The notes beneath the pieces were generated by a model. The model ran no database searches and had not been told where the DNA came from. It saw only the letters and a list, made by a program, of their open reading frames with translations. 64,000 nucleotides of DNA from Saliphagus infecundisoli (GTDB lineage Archaea > Halobacteriota > Halobacteria > Halobacteriales > Natrialbaceae), in assembly GCF_020177375.1 (NCBI RefSeq), contig NZ_JAIWHV010000006.1, positions 98,519 through 162,518 of the forward strand, read 5' to 3'. Shown here piece by piece: positions 17,953-26,180 of this stretch. Each line of letters starts with the position of its first letter. Positions within the stretch are counted from its first letter, which is position 1. The position numbers and the translations under genes were made by a program.

Positions 17953-19308
17953 ATGACACGAACGATCGTGAAGAACGGAACCGTCGTCTCCCTCGATCCG
18001 GAGATCGGCCAACTCGAGGAGGGGGACGTCCTGATCGAGGAGGGAGAGATCGTCGAGGTCGGACGCGGGCTCTCGACGGACAACGCCGAGGTCATCGACG
18101 CCGAGGGCCGGATCGTCCTGCCGGGGTTCGTGGATTCACACGTTCACCTCGCACAGACCCAGGTCCGGGGGATTGCGGGCGACTGGTCGCTCATGGGCGA
18201 GTACTTCGAGCACATGCTCGGTAACGTCACCGGACTCTACCGGCCGGAGGACATGTATCTCGGCGGCCTCTTCGGCGCCTTCGAGAAGCTCCATACGGGG
18301 ACGACGACGGCCCTGGACTGGTCGTACCCGAACACGCTCGAACACGGCGAGAGAGCGGTCGACGCGCTCCGGGACGCCGGACTGCGTGCGGTGTACACCT
18401 ACGGCCCGCCGGGCGACGACGCCGCCAAGTGGTGGTTCGAGAGCGACGTCGGCCTGCCCGAGGAGAACGTTCGTGACCTCTACGAGGAACGGATCCGCGA
18501 CGACGACCTGCTCGGTCTGGCGCTCGGGCTCCGGGGACCGGATTTCTGTACCGACGACATCGCCCGGGGCGATCTGGAACTGGCCCGCGACCTCGGCGTC
18601 CCCGCGACGGTCCACATGGGTGCGGCGTGTTGGCCCTCGTCGGTTTACGGCGACGACTACCAGGGCTTTGGCTGTCTCGAGGACATGCTCGATTCCGACG
18701 TCAACGTCGCCCACGGGAACCACTTCTCCCAGGAGGACGTAGACCACGCCGTCTCCCAGGGAGTCTCCTTCTCCTCGACCCCCGAGGTCGAGATGCAGAT
18801 GGGCCACGGCATTCCGGTCACCGGGAAGGTTCTCGAAGCCGGCGGCCGGCCGGCCTGGGGCGTCGACGTCTGTTCGGACGTCAGCGGCGACGTGACTTCC
18901 CAGATGCGGATCGGGCTCCAGGTCCAGCGAATGTTCGAGAACCAGGCGATTCTGAAGGGTCACGAGGAGGTCACCAAGGTCGGGATCACCGCGCGGGACA
19001 CCCTCGAGATGGCGACGATCGAGGGCGCGAAGGCCCTGGGGTTAGAGGATGATATCGGGACGCTCACGCCGGGCAAACGCGCCGATCTGATCACGGTACG
19101 AGCCCACGACTTCATGACGGCACCCTCGCACTCGCCGATCCAGACCGTCGTCTTCCAGTCCGATCCCTCCCACATCGAGACGGTGCTCGTAGACGGCGAG
19201 GCGGTCAAACGCGACGGCAAACTCCTGAACCCCAAAGTCGAGGGGGAGTTCGACCGGTTCGTCGAGTCGGGCCGGCGCCTGATGGACGAAGCCGGGATCG
19301 ATCTCTGA
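17953..19308 (+). CDS. Amidohydrolase (AtzA/cytosine-deaminase-like)
   Basis: Metal-dependent hydrolase of the amidohydrolase superfamily. The HVH motif (GFVDSHVHLAQT) follows a typical composite N-terminal beta-domain (NGTVVSLD, IVEVG). Further metal or substrate residues are visible in TVHMG, VAHGNHF and WGVDVCSDVSGD. The C-terminus returns to the beta-domain (LEDDIGTLTPGKRADLITV). Length is 451 residues. It may deaminate or dechlorinate a heterocycle or hydrolyse an amide; the sequence does not say which. Gene order suggests co-regulation by the TetR protein. Confidence 0.88.
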   Translation: MTRTIVKNGTVVSLDPEIGQLEEGDVLIEEGEIVEVGRGLSTDNAEVIDAEGRIVLPGFVDSHVHLAQTQVRGIAGDWSLMGEYFEHMLGNVTGLYRPEDMYLGGLFGAFEKLHTGTTTALDWSYPNTLEHGERAVDALRDAGLRAVYTYGPPGDDAAKWWFESDVGLPEENVRDLYEERIRDDDLLGLALGLRGPDFCTDDIARGDLELARDLGVPATVHMGAACWPSSVYGDDYQGFGCLEDMLDSDVNVAHGNHFSQEDVDHAVSQGVSFSSTPEVEMQMGHGIPVTGKVLEAGGRPAWGVDVCSDVSGDVTSQMRIGLQVQRMFENQAILKGHEEVTKVGITARDTLEMATIEGAKALGLEDDIGTLTPGKRADLITVRAHDFMTAPSHSPIQTVVFQSDPSHIETVLVDGEAVKRDGKLLNPKVEGEFDRFVESGRRLMDEAGIDL

Positions 19309-19354
19309 GTACGGACCAAAGTACCTACCACGACACCCATCCACGTATCCACCC

Positions 19355-20239
19355 ATGAGACTCGGACAATACCGAACGGAAGACGCGGACCGACAGTGGT
19401 GTGGCGTCTCGACCGACGACGGCGTCGTCTCGCTCCCGGAAGCCGGCGAGAGCGCCGGAATCGAGATTGGCCCGGGAACGACTGACCTGCTCGCCGGCTG
19501 GGAGTGGCAGCGAAAGGCCGAGTTGGCCGTCGAGTACGCCGCCGAGACAGGGATCGGCCTCCACGACCACGAAGCGGTCGAACGGGCCGCCCCCGTTACC
19601 GACCCCGGGAAGATCGTCTGCGTCGGGCTCAACTACCGGGACCACGCCGAGGAGGGCGACAACCCGATCCCCGAGGAACCCGTCCTCTTCTCGAAGTTCC
19701 CGACGTGCGTGACGGGGCCCGAAAGTTCGATCGCGTGGGACCCCGAGCTCACCGAGAAGGTCGATTACGAGGCCGAACTCGTCGCCGTCATTGGCCGGGA
19801 AGCCCGCCGGGTCGATCCCGAGGAGGCCATGGAGTACGTCGCCGGCTTCACCGTCGGCAACGACGTCTCCGCGCGGGACCTCCAGCACGGCGACGGCCAG
19901 TGGGTTCGGGGCAAGAGCCTCGATACGTTCGCGCCGATCGGCCCCGACCTCGTGACGACCGACGAGATTGAGGACCCCCACGACCTCGAGATCTGGACCG
20001 AGGTGAACGGCGAGCGCCTCCAGGAATCGACGACCGACCAGCTGATCTTCGGGATCGACGACCTCGTCGCCTTCTGCAGTCGGGCGTTTACCCTCCGACC
20101 GGGGGACCTGCTCTTTACGGGAACGCCCCCCGGCGTCGGCGTCTACCGGGAGCCGCCCGTGCTCCTGGAGGACGGCGACAGCGTGACGGTGGGGGTCGAG
20201 GACGTCGGCGAGTTGACCAATTCCTGTCGGTACGGGTAG
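19355..20239 (+). CDS. Fumarylacetoacetate hydrolase (FAH) family protein
   Basis: FAH-fold enzyme: members cleave C-C bonds, hydrate, or decarboxylate oxo acids. VGLNYRDHAEEGD, the metal-binding DYEAELVAVIGREA region, TVGNDVSARDLQ and LFTGTPPGVGV are all typical. The 294-residue length fits FAHD1-like and hydratase/decarboxylase members. It follows the amidohydrolase gene by 46 bases on the same strand. Together with the amidohydrolase and CoA-transferase it fits the late steps of a ring or branched-acid degradation route; the substrate is not identifiable. Confidence 0.92.
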   Translation: MRLGQYRTEDADRQWCGVSTDDGVVSLPEAGESAGIEIGPGTTDLLAGWEWQRKAELAVEYAAETGIGLHDHEAVERAAPVTDPGKIVCVGLNYRDHAEEGDNPIPEEPVLFSKFPTCVTGPESSIAWDPELTEKVDYEAELVAVIGREARRVDPEEAMEYVAGFTVGNDVSARDLQHGDGQWVRGKSLDTFAPIGPDLVTTDEIEDPHDLEIWTEVNGERLQESTTDQLIFGIDDLVAFCSRAFTLRPGDLLFTGTPPGVGVYREPPVLLEDGDSVTVGVEDVGELTNSCRYG

Positions 20240-20472
20240 TCGGCCGGGAGACGGGCGGAACCGCTCGGATACGGGTCGACTCCCTCCCGCCTCCGGGACC
20301 GGAGCCGAACCCCCTCCCGTGGCAGACGCGGCGGGCCTCGACGGGTGTTTCACCCCCCGAGACGATCCCACCTCGTGAGACAATCCCACCCAATTAATAT
20401 ATCTGACTATCACCCCTGTTGACTGGTAGGAGAGGAACCGCCACGGGACGGCTATCCTCACCGAGACAACAA

Positions 20473-20919
20473 ATGGCAAGCAAGACATCAGACGTGGATA
20501 TCGAGGCGGAGACTGCGGCGGAACCAACGGAGCCGACCGAAACCGGATCGGGGCTGGACGAGAACGTCGCGGGGGCGCTCTCGTATCTGTTCGGGTTCGT
20601 CACAGGACTGATCTTCTTCCTGATCGAAAAGGAGAACCGGTTCGTGCGGTTTCACGCCGCCCAGAGCATGGTCGTTACCGGCCTGCTCTTCCTGGCGTAC
20701 GTCGCTCTCAGCATCGTCGGAACCGTCATTTCGACGGTGCTGTTCGCGAGCACGAGCACGTTCCTCGTCGGCAGCATCGTCTCGCTGGTCCTCGGACTGG
20801 TCTGGCTGGCGCTCATCGTCGGCGGGTTCGCGCTCTGGGTCTACCTCATGGTCAACGCCTACCGGGGCGAGACCACCCGACTACCGGTGGCCGCGGGGAT
20901 CGCCGACAAACTGGTCTGA
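20473..20919 (+). CDS. DUF4870-type small membrane protein
   Basis: A 148-residue protein with a hydrophilic, acidic N-terminus and three hydrophobic helices (SYLFGFVTGLIFFLIEKENRFVRFHAAQS region, then about 75-100 and 105-130). ENRFVRFHAAQS is the DUF4870/TIC20-like signature. Function unknown. A TATA-like TTAATATAT lies about 75 bases before the ATG. The next gene starts three bases after its stop. Confidence 0.85.
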   Translation: MASKTSDVDIEAETAAEPTEPTETGSGLDENVAGALSYLFGFVTGLIFFLIEKENRFVRFHAAQSMVVTGLLFLAYVALSIVGTVISTVLFASTSTFLVGSIVSLVLGLVWLALIVGGFALWVYLMVNAYRGETTRLPVAAGIADKLV

Positions 20920-20922
20920 GCG

Positions 20923-21396
20923 GTGGTTCCCACGAACCGGGGGGAGAAACCGACGGCAAGGGTCGAGACCTACGTCGACGACGAGTACGGCTACCGGCTC
21001 GTGTACCCCGCCGACTGGCGCGTCGAGGCCGAGCCGGCGGGCGGGGCGTCGTTCGACGACCCGCGGGGATCGGCCGGCGCGACCGTCACCGTCGACGACG
21101 GCGTCGACTGCACGCTGACGGCATACGTCGCGGCCTTCCTCGACGCCCTCGAGGCCGACGACCACATCGGATCCCTCGAGGCCCTCGACCGCCGGGACGT
21201 CGCCCTCGAGGGCGGACGAACGGCGAGCGTGGTCGAGTACGCCTACCGCTCGGACGGCGAACGCTGGCGGCTCACCTACCTCTTCGCGCTCGCGGAGGGG
21301 ACCGGCTACGTCCTCGGGGTGGACTGGAACGACGAGGACGACCTCGACGAACTCGCGACGCGGGTCGCCGAGTCGTTCGCCCTCGAGACGGACTGA
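20923..21396 (+). CDS. Hypothetical PsbP-like protein
   Basis: A 157-residue protein starting at a GTG three bases after the upstream stop. It begins with VDDEYGYRLVYPADWRVEAEP, the beta-hairpin opening typical of PsbP/MOG1-like folds, then mixed beta-alpha segments. No export signal is visible, so it is probably cytoplasmic or membrane-associated. Close spacing with the DUF4870 gene suggests cotranscription. Function unknown; the fold assignment is tentative. Confidence 0.65.
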   Translation: MVPTNRGEKPTARVETYVDDEYGYRLVYPADWRVEAEPAGGASFDDPRGSAGATVTVDDGVDCTLTAYVAAFLDALEADDHIGSLEALDRRDVALEGGRTASVVEYAYRSDGERWRLTYLFALAEGTGYVLGVDWNDEDDLDELATRVAESFALETD

Positions 21397-21435
21397 AAAC
21401 GGACCGGAACCCGAAAACGACACGGACGATACATC

Positions 21436-22317
21436 ATGCACGAACCACGCGGACGAACCGGACTGGATCGCCTCTTGAACATTCGGCTCACTGCCCACAC
21501 CCTCGTGGTGGTGGCGGTCGTCCTCTCGGTCGCCCTCGCCGGGTGTACCGGGATGGGCGGGCTCGGCGACCTCGGCGGCGAGGACGACGGCGTCGCGGAG
21601 GCAGACTCCGCCGACGACGGCGAGAGCGACGGGAACAGCGGCGACGATGCGGCGGACGACGGCGCCAGTTCGGACGGTGCCGGGGATAGCGACGACGCGG
21701 GCGATGGCTCGTCGGGAGCGGGCGCCGACGATAGCGACGGCGACGTCGGCCTCGACTCGATGGTCGGCGACGGCGCGGACGGCGAGTGGTTCAACCTGAG
21801 CGCTCCCGGCCACTATGCGTTCGATCTCGCCGGAATGGACGAGGAGACGGGTGAACAGGTCACCGGCCGGCTGGTCTACGACATCGAGGACGCGGGCAAC
21901 GAGGAGGTTACGACGAGCATCGACTACGAGTTCGGTACCGAACAGTACCAGTCGACGACGACCGGGCCCGCCGACGAAGTGATGGGCCAGCTGTTCCTCA
22001 CCCAGGCCCACGCGCCCGTGCTCGCCCTCCAGAGCGCTTCCCTGCTCTACTACTTCGAGATGGGCTTTACGGACCCCTCGGTCGGCAACCGCAAGCAGAC
22101 CACGGTCGACGGCCAGACCCAGGTCACCGAAGTAGTCGAGGAACGCTCCTACGCGGGCGTCGACTGCTACTTCGTCGAGACGACCGTCGACGGCGAACTC
22201 TCCCAGCAGAGCTGCCTCCGCGGCGCCGACGGCGGGATCGCCCCCTACGTCGCGACCTACACCGAGGACGGCGACCTCGAGCTCGAGGTCGAACTCGCCA
22301 ACTACGAGTCGCGATGA
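21436..22317 (+). CDS. Exported lipoprotein, paralogue 1
   Basis: A 293-residue lipoprotein. A hydrophobic signal (TLVVVAVVLSVALAGC) ends in a lipobox. An acidic, low-complexity linker of about 60 residues follows, then a globular domain of about 170 residues. Two cysteines (AGVDCYFVET and QQSCLRG) are placed to form a disulfide. The domain is clearly related to the next gene, including the SYxGxxCY...SCL...YVAxY pattern. Its stop overlaps the next start (ATGA). Function unknown; ligand binding outside the cell would be a guess. Confidence 0.75.
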   Translation: MHEPRGRTGLDRLLNIRLTAHTLVVVAVVLSVALAGCTGMGGLGDLGGEDDGVAEADSADDGESDGNSGDDAADDGASSDGAGDSDDAGDGSSGAGADDSDGDVGLDSMVGDGADGEWFNLSAPGHYAFDLAGMDEETGEQVTGRLVYDIEDAGNEEVTTSIDYEFGTEQYQSTTTGPADEVMGQLFLTQAHAPVLALQSASLLYYFEMGFTDPSVGNRKQTTVDGQTQVTEVVEERSYAGVDCYFVETTVDGELSQQSCLRGADGGIAPYVATYTEDGDLELEVELANYESR

Positions 22318-23102
22318 CGAGGGAGTTCACCATGACGTCTGAACCATCCAACTCGGGTGGCACATCCGAAGGGTCTCGAGCACGTCCGATGGGAGTGCAC
22401 CGCCGATCGATCGTGGGCGCTCTCGTTGGGTGCGTTACTCTGAGCCTGAGTGGCTGTCTCAGCACGGAGGCCATTACCGATCGGGTCAAAGCCGAAGCCA
22501 CGGATCGCGCGGGTGACGAACTCGGCGAACGGGTTGGTATCGATATCGAGATTCCCGACGATCCACCCGAAACCAACGACGACGAGTGGCGACTGTACGA
22601 GTTCGGAGCCGGCGAACACTACGAGTACCGTGTCGAGAGCGAGGAAGACGGGGCTGGCGTCTTTCTCTGGACCGTCGAAGACGCCGGTGACGACCGTCTG
22701 ACCGTCGAAACCGAGCTGACATACGAAGAGGGTGAAGAGTTCGCCCGGACGGTGACCGGAACCGAGGACGAGATCTTCTCGCAGCTGATGACGACTCCGG
22801 CTGCGATCTTCATCGGCTCGGGATTGTACTCGCCCCACGTCGCGGCCAACGAAGGCGTGTACGTCGGGTACGAGTGGCGCTTCGGCACTGAGGAGGGCAG
22901 CCTGCGGTACGCAGTCGAGGATACTGCCTCCTACGTCGGAACGGAGTGTTACGTGGCCGTAACGGAGATCAACGACACGGTCGTCCACGAGAGCTGTCTC
23001 GCACCCGAGCTCGCGTTTCCGGCATACGTCGCGTACTATGACGACGAGACGGGTGAGACGCTTCTCGAAATGGAGCTGGTCGAGTATAGCGGAAGCGAAT
23101 AA
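22314..23102 (+). CDS. Exported lipoprotein, paralogue 2
   Basis: A 262-residue paralogue of the preceding lipoprotein, with an overlapping start. The signal VHRRSIVGALVGCVTLSLSGC ends in a lipobox and has an RR pair, compatible with Tat export. Its globular domain has the same order of motifs: HYEYRVESEE, FLWTVEDAGDD, GTECYVAVTE, HESCLAP and YVAYYDDETG. The acidic linker of paralogue 1 is missing here. The first ATG overlaps the upstream stop; ATGs at codons 7 and 26 are other options, and the latter leaves the signal intact. Function unknown. Confidence 0.72.
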   Translation: MTREFTMTSEPSNSGGTSEGSRARPMGVHRRSIVGALVGCVTLSLSGCLSTEAITDRVKAEATDRAGDELGERVGIDIEIPDDPPETNDDEWRLYEFGAGEHYEYRVESEEDGAGVFLWTVEDAGDDRLTVETELTYEEGEEFARTVTGTEDEIFSQLMTTPAAIFIGSGLYSPHVAANEGVYVGYEWRFGTEEGSLRYAVEDTASYVGTECYVAVTEINDTVVHESCLAPELAFPAYVAYYDDETGETLLEMELVEYSGSE

Positions 23103-23121
23103 CACCCACTGAGACGGACCA

Positions 23122-23400
23122 ATGAGAACGGAAGACACCGAAACCAACGGAGAACCGACCGACGAACGGGCCGAAGAAAGAACAACCGCGGATCCAATTG
23201 GCGTGGAGACACCCGATTGGGGACTCACAGAGCGCGGAGCATCAAGGATGATCGGAGCGGCCAGCGACCGTACAACCCGAGCCGATCAGCAAAGAGGGAT
23301 TCGGGAGATGGGTCCTGTTGGAATCGCGCATGTGACTGGCAGTCTTGGTCGCAGCGAGACGTGGGCCGCCACGGTGAGTGACGACTTAGAACACCAATGA
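23122..23400 (+). CDS. Small hypothetical protein in the lipoprotein operon
   Basis: A possible 92-residue hydrophilic protein, rich in T, E and R, with no recognisable domain, signal or membrane segment. It is supported mainly by position: it begins 19 bases after the paralogue 2 stop, and its stop overlaps the ATG of the next membrane protein (ATGA). Translational coupling would explain its presence. It may also be a non-coding spacer that happens to be open. Confidence 0.4.
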   Translation: MRTEDTETNGEPTDERAEERTTADPIGVETPDWGLTERGASRMIGAASDRTTRADQQRGIREMGPVGIAHVTGSLGRSETWAATVSDDLEHQ

Positions 23401-24389
23401 AACTACACTTCATCAAAGCGACCGGCGTCTTCTTTCGGACGTTGCCGTTCGTCGCACTACGACTCGCCGTCGGAGGGCTGTTCGGTCTCCTGACGGTCCT
23501 CTACTTCGGGGTCATTGGGTGGCTAGTACTTACGCTGCTGGACGCGGGGACCCTCTCTGGACCGATCGCCGGGATCGGGCTGTTCATTGCGACGCTTATC
23601 TTCCTCGGTGTGATGCGACTCGCAAGGCGATACGTCCTGTATCTGGTTGCCGCGGGCCACATCGCCGTCATCGCCCATATCGTCGACACGGGTGAGACTC
23701 CATCGAATCAGATCGCGTTCGGGACGAGCAAAGTAAAGGAGAACTTCGCGGGGGCGAGCGCACTGTTCGTCGTCGATCAGCTGGTGAAATCGGTCATCAG
23801 GCAGTTCAACAATACGGTGATCTCGCTGTCGAATCTCCTGAGTTTCGTCCCGACGCTCGGCAACATTCTTGCGGTGCTTCGCCGAGGGATCGCACTCGCC
23901 GCTTCCTACATCGACGAGGCAATCCTCGCACACGTCTTCCTCAACGAGGACCAGAACAACTGGCGGGCCGCTCGCGACGGGGTAGTGCTCTACGGCAAGA
24001 CCTGGAAGCCGGTGTTAGCGTCGACGCTCATCATCGTCCTCGGAATGTATGCGGTTGCGTTCGGCGTTTTGTTAGGCTTGACCCCGTTGGCGGCCGTCTT
24101 CGGTGGCCTCTCGCCGACGTATGAGATCCTCGGCTGGGTCGTCGTCGGTGGAATTGCGCTGACGGTCTACCTCGGCGTGCTCCGCCCCTGGGTCAAGACG
24201 GTCGTGATTACGACGTTCCTCGTCGAATCCCGAGAGCTGACACCGGACAGCGACACGATGGACTTCATCGCGACTCGTTCGCAGAAGTTCAACGAACTCG
24301 TGGCCAACGCGGAAGCCGAAGCATCCGATGACCCATCACCTGGTGACGTCCCGGGTAATGAATTACCCCGCGACGAAAAACCAACATGA
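23397..24389 (+). CDS. Multi-pass membrane protein of unknown function
   Basis: A 330-residue protein with about seven hydrophobic segments: two strong ones within residues 18-75, one near 80-95, a segment around 140-155, two around 205-245, and one at 250-270. The loop QNNWRAARDGVVLYGKTWKPVLA is conserved-looking. The C-terminus is acidic and soluble. No transporter signature was recognised. Its ATG overlaps the preceding stop, placing it last in the lipoprotein operon, so it may anchor or serve the two lipoproteins. That is inference. Confidence 0.75.
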   Translation: MKLHFIKATGVFFRTLPFVALRLAVGGLFGLLTVLYFGVIGWLVLTLLDAGTLSGPIAGIGLFIATLIFLGVMRLARRYVLYLVAAGHIAVIAHIVDTGETPSNQIAFGTSKVKENFAGASALFVVDQLVKSVIRQFNNTVISLSNLLSFVPTLGNILAVLRRGIALAASYIDEAILAHVFLNEDQNNWRAARDGVVLYGKTWKPVLASTLIIVLGMYAVAFGVLLGLTPLAAVFGGLSPTYEILGWVVVGGIALTVYLGVLRPWVKTVVITTFLVESRELTPDSDTMDFIATRSQKFNELVANAEAEASDDPSPGDVPGNELPRDEKPT

Positions 24390-24529
24390 GGAGTTCGGCA
24401 CCGTTCGGCCGGACTATTCGAGATCGATAGTTCTGATACGCAACCTGTGACTACAGTTCACATGGACATCGATTCGCTCCGGCCGGACCACGTCGGGGCC
24501 ACCAGGAGATCCGACCCTCGACCCCGGAG

Positions 24530-25315
24530 CTATCGCCCGAGCCACGCGTTCAGCGGCGTCGCCCGTTTCTGAAGCGATCGGAACCGGCCGTCGAGCCACG
24601 CCCACGCCGCCGGCGAGTCGGACTCGACGATCACCGTCGGCAGGCCGCTGGTCGGGTCGTGGCCCGACACCGAGACGTCGTCGCGGTCGACCGAGAACGT
24701 AAAGGGGACGGCCTCGTCGGGGACGACTCCGATCGAGAGGTGGGGCGCCTCGAGCGCGTCGAGGAACGCCTCGCCGCCGACGGCGTCGTGGGCCGCAAGC
24801 GCGCGCTCGGCGAACAGCCACTCGATGCGGTCTTTGGTGTCGACGATCTCCCGGGCGTCCTCGAGCAGTCCCGTCGGACTCGCGCTCGAGACGACGCCGC
24901 GGGGGTCGTGGGCGGCCTCGAAGCGTTCGATCGCGCGGTCGGCGACGCGGTAGGGGTCGGTCGCGTCGACGGTCGTCACCGTCGGATCGGTCAGCGTGTG
25001 GGCGTGGTCGAGCAGGTCGGGGTGGGAGATGACCTCGAACAGCGGGTCAAGGCGGTCGATCGCCTCGATGCCCTCGAGAAAGGTTTCCGCCAGCCGGCCG
25101 AAGGCCTCGCCCCGTGTGGTCGTCCGGTAGCCGTCCGCGGTCCGCTCTACGTACTCCTGGTCGGCGAGAGCGACCGTCATCCGGTAGACCGTCGTGCGCG
25201 AGACGTCGGTCGCCTCGGCGAGTTCCCGTCTCGTCCGCGGGGCATTCCGGCACGCCTCGAGGATCGGGGCGTACCGGAGGCGGTCCATCGCGTCCGCCCG
25301 TCGATCTCCGGCCAT
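24530..25315 (-). CDS. Winged helix-turn-helix regulator (FilR1-like middle domain)
   Basis: A 261-residue regulator. The N-terminal winged helix includes TRRELAEATDVSRTTVYRM. The C-terminal part matches the haloarchaeal group with a FilR1/DUF1724-type sensor domain (LSIGVVPDEAVPFTFSVDRDDV). The promoter appears leaderless: GTTATACC lies about 27 bases before the ATG. An inverted repeat adjoins the TATA element, consistent with autoregulation. Its target genes are unknown; the MFS transporter gene 1.2 kb away is one candidate. Confidence 0.85.
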   Translation of the reverse strand: MAGDRRADAMDRLRYAPILEACRNAPRTRRELAEATDVSRTTVYRMTVALADQEYVERTADGYRTTTRGEAFGRLAETFLEGIEAIDRLDPLFEVISHPDLLDHAHTLTDPTVTTVDATDPYRVADRAIERFEAAHDPRGVVSSASPTGLLEDAREIVDTKDRIEWLFAERALAAHDAVGGEAFLDALEAPHLSIGVVPDEAVPFTFSVDRDDVSVSGHDPTSGLPTVIVESDSPAAWAWLDGRFRSLQKRATPLNAWLGR

Positions 25316-25679
25316 GCTCGCGTGGTTCGAGGAGCGCCGGTATAACGGTTCACTGACGAACGGGCTGTTCGCGGGTGAACAACCGTTCGAACGGTGGGTA
25401 TATTTCTCCGTTCGTCAACCGATAGACGATGTCTGGCGGGCGGTCTGTCGGTGGTGGGGGAAGGCAGTGGCGGTCGTCGCACCGACGATACGCCACTCGG
25501 TCGCCGACGACGGGCCCGCTCGGACATCGATCGCGGAGATTGGAGAGGACGGTCCGAACGGGCCGGTTCTCCCGGGGCTCTCGATGTCGACGCCGGGGAC
25601 CCCGATTCGCCGACACCGAAAACCGGACCGGGAGAGGAGCGTCGCCGGGGTTTAAGCGAAGGAGGGTCGAGAAGCCGGC
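25316..25679. promoter_or_regulatory. Promoter and operator-like region of the winged-helix regulator
   Basis: This 364-base spacer holds a TATA-like GTTATACC (minus strand) about 27 bases before the regulator ATG. Next to it are arms GTTCAC (25348-25353) and GTGAAC (25375-25380), and the 12-base palindrome CCGTTCGAACGG at 25383-25394. Around 25396-25405 there is also a plus-strand TATATTTC. The rest is GC-rich without a supported gene; a TATA-like TTTAAG at 25652 precedes the broken oxidoreductase. Confidence 0.5.
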
Positions 25680-25871
25680 ATGGACGAGCTTGCTGTCGGG
25701 GTGATCGGTGGTGGCTGGATGGCGAGCGACTACCACCTCCCGACGTACGACGAGCACCCGGCGACCCGGGTCGTCGATCGGGAACCCGTGGATGGAATCG
25801 CGCTGGCACCGAATCGTAACCGACAGTTCGGTTCGACAGACTGTCGTTCGTCCCGAATTCAACCCGCTTGA
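25680..25871 (+). pseudogene. N-terminal remnant of a Gfo/Idh/MocA oxidoreductase
   Basis: The first 31 codons give a normal Gfo/Idh/MocA start with the NAD-binding GVIGGGWMAS and DYHLPTYDEHPATRVV. After that the similarity ends abruptly and the frame stops 63 codons in. The family is normally about 350 residues. A GGAGGG sits upstream, and a TATA-like TTTAAG precedes it. The truncation looks like a deletion joint; the missing part is not found nearby. It is distinct from the intact paralogue at 28119-29213. Confidence 0.6.
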
Positions 25872-25947
25872 TCGCCATCCACTCCGATTGATCCACGAAC
25901 GGTATCCGGGGTTCATGGACCCGTCCGTCCCAGTAGGGAGCACGCCC

Positions 25948-26133
25948 ATGACCCACATCACGGAGAACGACCGGGCGGCCGGGCGGTGTGACGGCTGCGG
26001 GAACATCTACACCGTTCGGCTCTCCCCCGACGGGGAAATCGAGCCGATCGGGGTCCCCGCAGGATGTACGCAGTGTGGCGGCACCGAGTTCACCGTCCTC
26101 GGACGGGCCGACGGGTCGCCGTCGGCGCCGTAA
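25948..26133 (+). CDS. Small zinc-ribbon-like protein
   Basis: A 61-residue protein with paired cysteines CDGC (residues 14-17) and CTQC (residues 40-43), the arrangement of a four-cysteine zinc ribbon. The intervening segment has the two beta strands IYTVRLSPDG and IEPIGVP. Small zinc-finger proteins of this type are common in haloarchaea and mostly uncharacterised. A lone start at ATG is used; upstream frames are not conserved-looking. Confidence 0.65.
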   Translation: MTHITENDRAAGRCDGCGNIYTVRLSPDGEIEPIGVPAGCTQCGGTEFTVLGRADGSPSAP

Positions 26134-26180
26134 CCTACGTCGACCGCCGAGCCGTCGGGTCCAAACCCCGGCGGCGGGAG

